A DNA stretch of 64,000 nt from contig NZ_BBWK01000021.1 in the NCBI RefSeq assembly GCF_001463765.1, forward strand, positions 44,429-108,428. Direction: 5' to 3'. Each line of letters starts with the position of its first letter. Within the stretch, counting starts at the first letter, position 1. Below are positions 50,843 through 59,123 of the stretch, piece by piece. The notes under the pieces are model-generated. The model made no database searches. It saw only the letters and a list, made by a program, of their open reading frames with translations, and was not told the DNA's origin. Source of the stretch: Aureimonas sp. AU4 (GTDB lineage: Bacteria; Pseudomonadota; Alphaproteobacteria; Rhizobiales; Rhizobiaceae). The position numbers and the translations under genes are program-made.

Positions 50843-51969
50843 GGTCTGTGGTCTCCCCCCTCGGGCCTCGCGCCCGCTTCGATCTCGGACAGGCGCACGG
50901 TCCGCCGCTCGCTCATGGAGCGGTAGCCGGCCTCCACCAGCGCCATGGTTCGCACGTTGTCCTCCACCGGCAGGGCGAGCGGCGCGCCGGTGGCGACCGC
51001 GTGCTGGACCTGCTCCATCACGCCCGCGAAGGCCTGTGGGAACCACATCGTGTTCCAGCTCGGCTCCACCCACTCGCCGCCGGTGGCGTGCACTGAAGCG
51101 TAGGCGAGCGTCGAGGGCGCGCCCGTCGGCCAGCCGATCGTGCCGCGCGCCGTGCCCGCCGTTCCCTCGACGCGCCAGCGAATGTGCTGGTCGTCGCGGT
51201 AGCCCTCTTGGCGGGGCCCCGACCAGACGTCCTCCAGCGACACCGCGAGCAGCCCCGAAGGAAAGCGCAGCGTCGAGACGGTGATGCCGTCGGTGTGCTC
51301 GAAGCGCGTGCGCGGGTCGCGCCGCGCCTGCGTCGTGATCTCGTCGGGGTCGCCGAACAGGAAGCGCAGCGCATCGAGATGATGGACGCTCATGTTGGCG
51401 AGCGTCAGCCGGTCGTAGTCCTCGAGGAACGGCTGCCAGTGCGGGATCGCATGCATGTCGATCTGCGCGAAGACGACCTCGCCGAGGTCGCCCCGGTCGA
51501 GGATCTGCTTGAGCACGCGCATCGACTGGTCGTAGCGCATATTCTGGTTGACCGAGAGGAGCTTGCCGGCCGCCCTCGCCTCGTCGGCCAGGCGCCGCGC
51601 TTCATCCAGCGAAAGCGCCAGCGGCTTCTGCGCCAGGATCGCCCGCACGTGCGGCTGGCGCAGCGCGTGGCGGATCAGGTCGGGCTGTCGGTCGGGCGGA
51701 AAGGCGAGGTCGACGATCTCGACGTCCTGATCCTCGATCAGGGCCTCCGGCGTGTCGTGGACGCGGCCGATCCCCCAGCGCTCGGCCACGGCCTCGGCCC
51801 GCGAGCGGGTGCGCGAGGCGATGGCGACCACGGGAAAGCCGGCCTCGGCATAGGCGGCGAGGTGGCATTCCGCCATGATCATGCCGGCGCCGATGCAGCC
51901 GATGCGCCGGTCGCGCGTGCGTATCTCGACGTCCGGCTCGAAGCCCCTCGCGCCTGCGCCCTGCGCCAT
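50839..51969 (-). CDS. Gfo/Idh/MocA-family oxidoreductase
   Basis: A 376-residue NAD(P)-dependent dehydrogenase. The Rossmann loop is GCIGAGMIMAECHLAAY near residue 24, the family motif is LAQKPLALSLDEARRL near residue 110, and the substrate domain includes HAIPHWQPFLEDYDRLTL and ANMSVHHLDALRFLFG. It may oxidise a ring hydroxyl of the imported polyol, as MocA or inositol dehydrogenase do. It is the first gene of the minus-strand moc-like operon, divergent from the LacI regulator. About 20 residues precede the fold, so the start could be slightly downstream. Confidence 0.85.
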   Translation of the reverse strand: MAQGAGARGFEPDVEIRTRDRRIGCIGAGMIMAECHLAAYAEAGFPVVAIASRTRSRAEAVAERWGIGRVHDTPEALIEDQDVEIVDLAFPPDRQPDLIRHALRQPHVRAILAQKPLALSLDEARRLADEARAAGKLLSVNQNMRYDQSMRVLKQILDRGDLGEVVFAQIDMHAIPHWQPFLEDYDRLTLANMSVHHLDALRFLFGDPDEITTQARRDPRTRFEHTDGITVSTLRFPSGLLAVSLEDVWSGPRQEGYRDDQHIRWRVEGTAGTARGTIGWPTGAPSTLAYASVHATGGEWVEPSWNTMWFPQAFAGVMEQVQHAVATGAPLALPVEDNVRTMALVEAGYRSMSERRTVRLSEIEAGARPEGGDHRP

Positions 51970-52070
51970 CCGATCCTCCCAGCCGGACCCTTGCGCCCGC
52001 GCCGTCTTCGCGGCGTCTGGGCGGAGATCCGTTTCAGCCGCGACTATCGGCGAGGCGCCTTGATGAAGTC

Positions 52071-52100
52071 AACATCATTTCGTAACATCAAAAACCATCA
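52071..52100. promoter_or_regulatory. Triple repeat in the divergent LacI/moc-like promoter region
   Basis: Three same-strand copies of A(A/C)CATCA occur at 52071-52077, 52084-52090 and 52094-52100. TGATG at 52061-52065 makes an inverted pair with the first copy. They lie in the AT-richest part of the 145 bp divergent region, adjacent to the LacI start at 52115. This is the best candidate for the regulator's binding site, although it is not the CG-centred palindrome typical of LacI proteins. Confidence 0.4.
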
Positions 52101-52114
52101 CTTCCGGATAACCG

Positions 52115-53173
52115 ATGCCCCAGTCTTCCTTCCCCTCCCCGCCGGGCGCCGCGCGACCGACGCTCGCCGACGTCGCGCGCGAGGGGGGCGTCTCGACGGC
52201 CACGGCGGACCGGGTGCTGAACGGGCGACCGGGCGTGCGGGAGCGGACGCGCGAAAGGGTCGTCGAGGCTGCGCGGCGCCTCGGCTACATCGCCGGCGCC
52301 GAGGCGGCGGGCCCCACGGTTCGTCTCGACTTCATCCTGCCGGTCGGCACCAACAGCTTCGTGCGGATGTTGCACGACCAGCTCCGCCTCCAGGCGGACC
52401 GGCGGTCCGCGCTCGAGGTCCGCATCACGGCGCTCGAGGACTTCAACCCGGAACGCCTCGCCGAAACGCTCCACGCGCTTGGCGACGACACGGACGGGGT
52501 AGGCCTCATCGCCCTCGACCATCCGGCCGTGCGCGAGGCGGTGCGCGACCTCGCGCGGCGCGGCATCCGGGTCGTAACCCTCGTCAGCGACATCCTGCAC
52601 GTTCCGCGCGTCGCCTATGTCGGGATCGACAACCGGCAGGCCGGGCGGCTGGCGGGCTATGTTCTCGGCCGACTGCTGGGCGCCGATGCGTCCGGCCGCG
52701 CACCGACCAAGAAGGTCGCGCTTCTGGCGGGTTCGCTCTCCTATCGCGGCCACCAGGAGCGCGAGATGGGCTTCCGGCATGTTCTGGCCGAGGAGTTTCC
52801 GGGTCTCGAGATCGTGGGGCTGGCGGAGATGGAGGACGACCGCGAGCGCGCCTATCGCGAAGCGCGCGACCTCCTGGAGCGGCACGGGGATCTCGCCGGC
52901 ATCTACAATATCGGGGCGGGCAACGCGGGCCTCGCGCAGGCGCTGGCCGAGCGGGCGCTGCAGCACCGGGTCGTCCTGATCGGGCACGAGCTCACCGACG
53001 ACACGCGCCGCCTGCTTCTCGACGGCACGCTCGACGCCGTGCTCGACCAGAACCCGCGCGTCGAGGCCCGCGAGGCCCTCGACCTTCTGACAAACGCGGT
53101 GCGCGGCACGCGATACGAGGCGCACCCGCCCCGCCTCCACCTCATCCTGCGGGAGAACATTCCCGAGGAGTGA
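52115..53173 (+). CDS. LacI-family transcription regulator
   Basis: A 352-residue repressor. The helix-turn-helix and hinge helix are [20 protein letters not shown] and [20 protein letters not shown], residues 12-58; the rest is a type 1 periplasmic-binding-like effector domain ([36 protein letters not shown]). The recognition part reads ATADRVLNG rather than the usual ATVSRVLNG. It faces away from the moc-like operon and probably represses it until the imported sugar or an intermediate appears. Confidence 0.88.
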   Translation: MPQSSFPSPPGAARPTLADVAREGGVSTATADRVLNGRPGVRERTRERVVEAARRLGYIAGAEAAGPTVRLDFILPVGTNSFVRMLHDQLRLQADRRSALEVRITALEDFNPERLAETLHALGDDTDGVGLIALDHPAVREAVRDLARRGIRVVTLVSDILHVPRVAYVGIDNRQAGRLAGYVLGRLLGADASGRAPTKKVALLAGSLSYRGHQEREMGFRHVLAEEFPGLEIVGLAEMEDDRERAYREARDLLERHGDLAGIYNIGAGNAGLAQALAERALQHRVVLIGHELTDDTRRLLLDGTLDAVLDQNPRVEAREALDLLTNAVRGTRYEAHPPRLHLILRENIPEE

Positions 53174-53174
53174 G

Positions 53175-53192
53175 CGGGCGGGGCCGCGCCCG
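53175..53192. terminator. Hairpin between convergent lacI and Gfo/Idh genes
   Basis: CGGGCG and CGCCCG form a perfect 6 bp stem around a 6-base loop in the 21 bp between the LacI stop and the convergent dehydrogenase stop. It has no T tract. It could serve both directions. Confidence 0.4.
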
Positions 53193-53194
53193 GA

Positions 53195-54385
53195 TCAGGG
53201 CTGGCCGAGGCCCGCCTTCTCCCACCCGCCGCCGCGCGCATGCGAGGCGACGGCGGCGGCCACGAAGCGCACGCCCCGCGCGCCGTCGAGGACGTCCGGC
53301 ACGAGCGCGGGGTCGATGCCCTCCGCCACCGTGCGCGAGCGATGGGCGCGGATCAGCGCGGCGGCGTCGTTGTAGAGATTGGCGAAGGCCTCGATATAGC
53401 CCTCCGGATGGGCGGCCGGCATGCGCGACACGCGCCGGCTCTCGCCGCGCGAGCCGTGGCCGCCGCGAACCAGTGTGCGCGTTTCCTCGCCATAGGGCGT
53501 GAAGCGCAGTTCCTCGGGCCGGCTCGCGTGCCATTCGAGCCCCGCCCGGTCGCCGTAGAGCCGCACGGAAAGATCGCCGTAGTGGCCGGGCGAGGTCTGG
53601 CTGGCCAGAAGCGTTCCGCGCGCACCGTTGGACCAGCGCACGAGCACGTTGGCGTTGTCGTCGAGGCGACGGCCGGGCACGGCGGTGAAGAGGTCGGCCG
53701 ACACCTCGTCGGCCTCGCAGCCGCCCGTGAAGCAGGCGAGGTTGTAGGCATGGACGCCGATGTCGGCGAGAACGGCGGACTGCCCGGCGCGCGCCGGGTC
53801 GGTGCGCCATTCGGCCTGCTTGTGGCCTTGCGCGTCGATGGGCTGGGTCAGCCATTCCTGGATGAAGGCGGTGTGGATGGCGTTGACGCGGCCGAGCTCG
53901 CCCGCCGCCACCATCTCGCGCGCCTGGCGCACCATGGCGTGACCCGTGATGTTGAGCGTGACGAAGAGCTTGCGGTCCGCCTCGCGCGCCAGGCGCACCA
54001 GCGCCTCGGCATCCTCTACCGTGGTGGCGAGCGGCTTGTCGCAGATCACGTCGATGCCCGCTTCCAGAAAGGCGCTCGCGACCGGGGCGTGGAGGTGGTT
54101 GGGCGTGACGATCGCCACCGCCTCGATGCCGTCCGGCCGCGCGGCTTCCGCGCGGGCCATCTCGCGGTAGTCGGCATAGGTGCGGTCGGGCGCGATGCCG
54201 AGCTCGGCGGCCGAGACGCGGGCGTTCTCGGGATCGGCCGACAGGGCGCCGGCCACGAGGTCGATGCGGTTGTCGAGCCGCATGGCGAGCCGATGCACCG
54301 CGCCGATGAAGGCGTTGCGCCCGCCCCCCACCATGCCGACGCGAAGCCGCCCGCCCCCTGCCGCATCGGATGTCGCATAGACCAT
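53195..54385 (-). CDS. Gfo/Idh/MocA-family oxidoreductase
   Basis: A 396-residue dehydrogenase. The Rossmann loop is VGMVGGGRNAFIGAVHR near residue 17, the family motif is DKPLATTVEDAEALVRLA near residue 120, and the substrate domain shows the conserved SAVLADIGVHAYNLACF segment with its active-site Asp and His. It is divergent from another Gfo/Idh gene with a strong palindrome between them, which suggests shared regulation. The substrate is probably a sugar or cyclic polyol; similar proteins with LFVTLNITGHAMVRQAREM (shown in part) act on inositol-like compounds. Confidence 0.85.
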   Translation of the reverse strand: MVYATSDAAGGGRLRVGMVGGGRNAFIGAVHRLAMRLDNRIDLVAGALSADPENARVSAAELGIAPDRTYADYREMARAEAARPDGIEAVAIVTPNHLHAPVASAFLEAGIDVICDKPLATTVEDAEALVRLAREADRKLFVTLNITGHAMVRQAREMVAAGELGRVNAIHTAFIQEWLTQPIDAQGHKQAEWRTDPARAGQSAVLADIGVHAYNLACFTGGCEADEVSADLFTAVPGRRLDDNANVLVRWSNGARGTLLASQTSPGHYGDLSVRLYGDRAGLEWHASRPEELRFTPYGEETRTLVRGGHGSRGESRRVSRMPAAHPEGYIEAFANLYNDAAALIRAHRSRTVAEGIDPALVPDVLDGARGVRFVAAAVASHARGGGWEKAGLGQP

Positions 54386-54425
54386 GGAACCGTTCCTCTC
54401 CCCGGTTGGAGGTGCGAGTATCGTT

Positions 54426-54448
54426 CCATTTTACGGATTGTGAAATGG
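54426..54448. promoter_or_regulatory. Palindromic operator between two divergent dehydrogenase genes
   Basis: CCATTTTAC and GTGAAATGG (8 of 9 bases paired) flank the pentamer GGATT at 54426-54448, in the middle of the 111 bp separating two divergent Gfo/Idh genes. The region is strikingly AT-rich for this genome. Position and symmetry fit an operator controlling both promoters, perhaps bound by the RpiR regulator encoded at 55588. The palindrome is seen; the partner is inferred. Confidence 0.6.
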
Positions 54449-54496
54449 ACGCGCTGCGATAGGCTCGGCAAAAAGCATCGCGAACGGGAGAGCGGG

Positions 54497-55570
54497 ATGG
54501 GCGTCGGGGTTCTCGGGATCAGCTTCGACCACATGCACATGGGCGACCTCCTGCGCCAGGTGCACGAGCACCCGGACGCGGAGATCGCAGGCCTCTACGA
54601 CCCCGACCCGGAGCGCATGCGGGGGGCCGCCGAGACCTTCGGCGTGCCCGAGGCGCGCCTCTTCACCGATCTCGAGACATGCCTGCGCGAGACCGAGGCG
54701 GAGCTTGCGATCGTCTGCTCCTCCACGGCGAGCCATGCAGAGATCGTGGAGCGCATCGCGCCGCATGGGCTCAGCGTCATGATCGAGAAGCCCTTCGCCA
54801 CCAACGCCGGAGAAGCGCGCCGCATCATCGCGGCGATGGAGCGGGGCGGCGGGCGCCTCGCGGTCAACTGGCCGCTCGCCTGGTCGCCCGAGCACAACAC
54901 CGCCAAGCGCCTCGTCGAGGAGGGCGCGGTCGGCACGCTCGCTGAGGTCCGCTTCTACGGCGGCAATCGCGGTCCCCTCTTCCACCTCGCCGACAAGGTC
55001 GAGGTGACGCCAGAAGAGGTCGAGCGTCAGAAGCCGGCCTCGTGGTGGTACCGGCGCACCAGCGGCGGGGGCAGCCTTCTCGACTATCTCGGCTACGGCA
55101 CGACGCTCGGCACCTGGTTCCTCGATGGCGAGGCGCCGCTGGAGGTGACCTCGGTCGTCGACGAGACGCCCGGCATCGAGGTCGATCAGCACTCGGTCAC
55201 GGTCTGTCGCTACGCGCACGGCCTGTCGCACATGGAAACGCGCTGGGGCACGATCTCAGATCCCTGGATCCAGCAGCCCCAGCCCAAATGCGGCTTCGTC
55301 CTGACCGGGACGGAGGGGAGCATCGCCTCCTACGACTACGAGGGCTTCGTCACGCTTCAGACGCGCACGAACATCACGCCGCGCCGCATCGAGGCCGACG
55401 CGCCGCCGCCCGGCGCGCGGGGGGCGGTGGACTACATGCTCGCGCGCCTCGCCGACGGCGCGCCGATCGCGGGCCCGCTCGACCCCGCGCTCTCGCTCGT
55501 CGGCCAGCGCATCATCGACACGGCGGTGCTCTCGGTGCGCGAGAAGCGCACCGTGGCGCTCGTCCCCTGA
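54497..55570 (+). CDS. Gfo/Idh/MocA-family oxidoreductase, atypical nucleotide loop
   Basis: A 357-residue protein of the family. The motif MIEKPFATNAGEARRIIAAM near residue 95 and the substrate-domain segment SGGGSLLDYLGYGTTLGTWF near residue 190 are clear. The N-terminal loop reads VGVLGISFDHMHMGD and lacks the usual GxGxxG pattern, so cofactor binding may differ. It is divergent from the other Gfo/Idh gene and lies 17 bp before the RpiR regulator, probably in one transcript. It may oxidise or reduce a sugar acid or inosose. Confidence 0.82.
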   Translation: MGVGVLGISFDHMHMGDLLRQVHEHPDAEIAGLYDPDPERMRGAAETFGVPEARLFTDLETCLRETEAELAIVCSSTASHAEIVERIAPHGLSVMIEKPFATNAGEARRIIAAMERGGGRLAVNWPLAWSPEHNTAKRLVEEGAVGTLAEVRFYGGNRGPLFHLADKVEVTPEEVERQKPASWWYRRTSGGGSLLDYLGYGTTLGTWFLDGEAPLEVTSVVDETPGIEVDQHSVTVCRYAHGLSHMETRWGTISDPWIQQPQPKCGFVLTGTEGSIASYDYEGFVTLQTRTNITPRRIEADAPPPGARGAVDYMLARLADGAPIAGPLDPALSLVGQRIIDTAVLSVREKRTVALVP

Positions 55571-55587
55571 CCGGCGCGGTCGACCCC

Positions 55588-56460
55588 ATGGGAACGCCCG
55601 AGCCCGAGGACGCCGCGCCCGAGCGGAGCCGCGCCGACCTCGGCCACGCCCGTCCCCGAACCTACGAGGAACTGCGCGCGGTCCTGGCCTCGGGCACGGT
55701 GCATTTTCCCAAGCGCCTGCGGCAGGTCGCGATCTTCCTGTGGCAGCACCCGCGCGAGGTGGCGCTGAGCACGGTCGGCCAGATCGCGGACGGGGCGGGC
55801 GTGCCGCCGTCCGCTCTGGTCCGCTTCGCGCAGAGCCTTGGCTTCAGCGGCTTCTCGGAGCTGCAGGCCCTCTTCAAGGACCACGTGAAGGGGATGCGCG
55901 CCGAGGCGCCTCGCCCCGCACACGGCGAGGCCGGCCGGGAAGCGCGCGTCGTCAGCGGGCTGGTGGCGGCTGCCCGCCACTCGCTCGACCGGCTGGAGGA
56001 AGGCGGTCCCGCGAGCGCGCTCGGCGACATGGCGGCGCGACTCGCCGAGGCCGACCTCGTCCACCTCGTCGGCAGCAAGCGCGCCTTTCCGGTCGCGGCC
56101 TACCTTTCGCTCACCTTCTCGCAGGTCGGCGTGCGCAACGTCCTCGTCGACAATGTCGGCTCGGGCGCGCTCGACCACGTCGGGTGCCTGGGCGGGCGCG
56201 ACGCGGTGCTCGCCGTGAGCTTCAGTCCCTACAACTCGATCACGCCCGACCTCGTGGCGGTGGCGCGCGAGCGAGGCGCCGCGGTCGTCGCGATCACCGA
56301 CAGCGCGCTCAGCCCGCTCGTGCCGCTCAGCGACGCCTGGATCGAGGTCGTGGAGTCGGACTTTGCGGGCGTGCGCTCGCTCGCCGCCTCGCTGGTCGTG
56401 GGCATGGCGCTCGTGCAGGGCGTCGCCGCGCGGCGCCGGGACGTCGGGCGACACGATTGA
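55588..56460 (+). CDS. MurR/RpiR-family transcription regulator
   Basis: A 290-residue regulator. The N-terminal HTH_6 domain spans about residues 30-105 (FPKRLRQVAIFLWQHPREVA, AGVPPSALVRFAQSLGFSGF), and a SIS sugar-phosphate-binding domain spans about residues 145-280 (LVHLVGSKRAFPVAAYLSL; VLAVSFSPYNSITPD; VVAITDSALSPL). RpiR proteins sense phosphorylated sugars or related metabolites. It follows the Gfo/Idh gene by 17 bp and precedes the polyol operon, with repeat sequences in between, so it probably controls both neighbouring units. Confidence 0.88.
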   Translation: MGTPEPEDAAPERSRADLGHARPRTYEELRAVLASGTVHFPKRLRQVAIFLWQHPREVALSTVGQIADGAGVPPSALVRFAQSLGFSGFSELQALFKDHVKGMRAEAPRPAHGEAGREARVVSGLVAAARHSLDRLEEGGPASALGDMAARLAEADLVHLVGSKRAFPVAAYLSLTFSQVGVRNVLVDNVGSGALDHVGCLGGRDAVLAVSFSPYNSITPDLVAVARERGAAVVAITDSALSPLVPLSDAWIEVVESDFAGVRSLAASLVVGMALVQGVAARRRDVGRHD

Positions 56461-56471
56461 CGCCCCCCTCG

Positions 56472-56507
56472 ATCTGTTCCATCCTCAGCAAATAGAACAT
56501 CTGTTCC
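56472..56507. promoter_or_regulatory. Repeats upstream of the polyol dehydrogenase operon
   Basis: ATCTGTTCC occurs at 56472-56480 and 56499-56507, and the inverted pair TGTTC/GAACA lies at 56475-56479 and 56495-56499. An outer GC-rich pair (CGCCCC/GGGGCG) brackets them. They lie 12 bp after the RpiR stop and about 90 bp before the dehydrogenase start, a plausible operator and promoter region for the downstream operon. Confidence 0.45.
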
Positions 56508-56595
56508 GGGAGGGGCGGTTGAGGACTCCGCTGAAGAGCAGGGTCGCACGGGCCTGCATGCCGATCGGCCGGACGCGACGGGACGCGAGACCGCG

Positions 56596-58098
56596 ATGAG
56601 CGGCCTCGTCCCGCGCCTGTCGCCCCAAACTCTCGCCGGCCTGCCGTCCTCGGTCCGCCGCCCCGGCTTCGACCGCGCGCGGCTCGAGGCGGGCATGGCC
56701 CATATCGGGGTCGGCGCCTTTCACCGCGCCCACCAGGGCGACTTCACCGACGACATGCTGGAGCAGCGCCTCGAGCGCTGGGGCGTGGTGGGCATCAACA
56801 TCCGATCGCCCCGGATCGAGCCGGCGCTCGCCCCCCAGGACGGCCTCTACACGCGGCTCCTGCGACACGGCGAAACGAGCGAGGCGCGCGTCATCGGCAG
56901 CCTCCTGCGCGTCGTCGACGCCGTCGAGGCGCCGGGGGCCGCGCTCGATGTCCTCGCCTCGGATGCCGTCGAGGTCGTGACCGTCACGGTCACCGAGAAG
57001 GGCTACTGCCACCATCCGGCCACGGGCGAGCTTGACTGGAACTCTCCCGACATCCGCCACGACCTCGCCGATCCCGGGCGCCCGGTCAGCCTTCCCGGGC
57101 TTCTGGCCCGCGCCCTCGACCTTCGCCGGGAGACCCACGGCCGCCCGCTCACGGTCCTCAGCTGCGACAACATCCCCTCGAACGGCCGCATCCTCGGCGA
57201 CGCCGTGCGGGCGCTGGCCGGGTGGCGCTCGCCGGCGCTCGGCGACTGGATCGCGCGTCACGCCGCCTTTCCCTCCACGATGGTGGACCGCATCGCGCCC
57301 GCCGTCACCGAGGCCGACCGGCAGGCGGTGGCCGACGCGTTCGGCTATCGCGACGAGGCGCTGGCGGTGGGCGAGCCCTTCCGGCAGTGGGTGATCGAGG
57401 ACCGCTTCGCCGGCCGCCGGCCCGACTGGGACCTGGCGGGCGCGAGCTTCGTCGGGGATGTCGAGCCCTTCGAGCACCTGAAGATGCGCGTCCTCAACGG
57501 CGCGCAGACGACGCTGAGCTATCTCGGCGTCCTGGCGGGCCACGAGCATACGTCGGACGACATGGCCGATCCGCTTCTCGCCGGCTTCGTGCACCGCATG
57601 CTGGTGGAGGAGACCCTGCCGACGCTCGAGCCCGTGCCCGGCATGGATTCGGCCGCCTATGTCGAGGAGAGCCTGGCGCGCCTGCGCAACCGCACGATCC
57701 GCCACCGCAACCACCAGATCGCGACGGACGGCTCGCAGAAGATCGTCCAGCGCCTTCTCCAGCCCGTGCGCGAGCGGCTTGGGCGCGGCGAGAGCGTCGC
57801 GTTCTTGTCGGTCGCGGTGGCCGGCTGGATGGCCTACCTCCTGCGCGCCTCGCCGCGCTTCGGACGGCAATGGGAGGCGAGCGATCCCTTTCGCGATCAG
57901 CTTGCCGTGATCGCGGAGCGCGCGGGCGACGATCCTGGGGAACTGAGTGGCGCGATTCTGGCGATCCCCGCCATCTTCGGCCATGATCTGAGGCACAGCG
58001 ACAAGTTCCGCGCATCGACGCGGGACGCGCTGGCCGGTTTTCTTTCGGGCGATCCGCTCGCCGTGGTGCGGCGGGCGCTCGAACCGGGACCGGCATAG
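56596..58098 (+). CDS. Mannitol dehydrogenase-family polyol oxidoreductase
   Basis: A 500-residue long-chain polyol dehydrogenase. The nucleotide loop is HIGVGAFHRAHQGD near residue 36; further hallmarks are VTVTEKGYCHHPATGELD near residue 130, QWVIEDRFAGRRP near residue 265 and TDGSQKIVQRLLQPVRERL in the catalytic domain. It shares its layout with the uxuB-like paralogue at 13317. The neighbouring ribose-type importer and RpiR regulator favour a hexitol or pentitol substrate such as mannitol or arabinitol. It is the first enzyme gene of the operon that ends at 63730. Confidence 0.85.
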   Translation: MSGLVPRLSPQTLAGLPSSVRRPGFDRARLEAGMAHIGVGAFHRAHQGDFTDDMLEQRLERWGVVGINIRSPRIEPALAPQDGLYTRLLRHGETSEARVIGSLLRVVDAVEAPGAALDVLASDAVEVVTVTVTEKGYCHHPATGELDWNSPDIRHDLADPGRPVSLPGLLARALDLRRETHGRPLTVLSCDNIPSNGRILGDAVRALAGWRSPALGDWIARHAAFPSTMVDRIAPAVTEADRQAVADAFGYRDEALAVGEPFRQWVIEDRFAGRRPDWDLAGASFVGDVEPFEHLKMRVLNGAQTTLSYLGVLAGHEHTSDDMADPLLAGFVHRMLVEETLPTLEPVPGMDSAAYVEESLARLRNRTIRHRNHQIATDGSQKIVQRLLQPVRERLGRGESVAFLSVAVAGWMAYLLRASPRFGRQWEASDPFRDQLAVIAERAGDDPGELSGAILAIPAIFGHDLRHSDKFRASTRDALAGFLSGDPLAVVRRALEPGPA

Positions 58099-58111
58099 GG
58101 AGGACGAACGC

Positions 58112-59026
58112 ATGAAGCTGGGCATCCTGACCGCGCCCTTTCCGGACCGGTCGCTGGACGAGGTGGCGCGCTACGCGGCGGGCGCCGGCTTCGAGGCGCT
58201 GGAGATCGCCTGCTGGCCGCGCTCGGGCGGGCCGAGCCGGCGCTACGCCGGAACGAGCCATATCGACGTCGCGGCGCTGTCCGCGAGCGAGGGGCGCGAG
58301 ATCGTGGCCCGCCTTGCCGAACAGGGCCTCGCGGTGTCGGCGCTCGCCTACTATCCCAACCCGCTCCATCCCGACGCGGGGCATCGCGAGGCGGTGTTCG
58401 GACACCTGAAGACGGTGGTGGAAGCGGCCTCGCGCATGGGCGTCGGCCTCGTCAACACGTTCTGCGGCGGCGACGCCGCCCGTTCGCCCGACGAGAACTG
58501 GCGCGAGGCGGAGCGGGTCTGGCCGGAGGTGGTCGCCTTCGCGAAGGGCCACGGCGTCAAGCTCTCTTTCGAGAACTGCCCGATGATCTTCTCGCGCGAC
58601 GAGTGGCCGGGCGGGCACAACATCGCCTATTCGCCCCGCATGTGGCGCCGCATTCTCGAGCGGTTCGGGGGCGATGTCGGCATGAACTTCGACCCCTCGC
58701 ACCTCGTCTGGCAGATGATCGACCAGGGCCGCTTCATCCGCGAGTTCGGGCCGAGCATCCTCCACGTCCACGCCAAGGACCTGATGATCGACCGCGAGGG
58801 GCTCTACGAGAACGGCATCCTGTCGGCGGGCATCGGCTGGCAGGTGCCGCGCATGCCGGGCATCGGCGAGGTCGACTGGAGCGTGTTCTTCTCCGGCCTC
58901 TACGCCGCCGGATACGACGGCCCCGTGATCATCGAGCACGAGGACCGCGGGTTCGAGGGATCGGACGAGAAGGTGGAGCGGGGCTTCGCCTTAGCGCGCG
59001 ACGTCCTGCGCCCCTTCGTGGTCTGA
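58112..59026 (+). CDS. TIM-barrel sugar isomerase/epimerase-like protein (AP endonuclease 2 superfamily)
   Basis: A 304-residue TIM-barrel protein. Metal-ligand segments are KLSFENCPM (Glu), VGMNFDPSHLVWQM (Asp and His), LHVHAKDLMID (His) and PVIIEHEDRGF (Glu). The beginning MKLGILTAPFPDRSLDEVA and SALAYYPNPLHPD are typical of sugar-phosphate or ketose isomerases in such operons. It is 13 bp after the dehydrogenase gene and would act on its ketose product. Confidence 0.82.
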   Translation: MKLGILTAPFPDRSLDEVARYAAGAGFEALEIACWPRSGGPSRRYAGTSHIDVAALSASEGREIVARLAEQGLAVSALAYYPNPLHPDAGHREAVFGHLKTVVEAASRMGVGLVNTFCGGDAARSPDENWREAERVWPEVVAFAKGHGVKLSFENCPMIFSRDEWPGGHNIAYSPRMWRRILERFGGDVGMNFDPSHLVWQMIDQGRFIREFGPSILHVHAKDLMIDREGLYENGILSAGIGWQVPRMPGIGEVDWSVFFSGLYAAGYDGPVIIEHEDRGFEGSDEKVERGFALARDVLRPFVV

Positions 59027-59123
59027 CGGCTTCCATGCCCCCGGGGCGGCGCGACAAGCGGCGATCAGGCCGCGCGCCGCTCCTTGAAAGAACTCATCGC
59101 AACGACGGATCGGGAGGAATGTC

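Noticed and set aside
59046..59080. GCGGCGCG/CGCGCCGC stem before the ribose-type binding-protein gene as a terminator
   Set aside because: The loop is about 19 bases and there is no T tract; mentioned with the gene but not called as a separate terminator.
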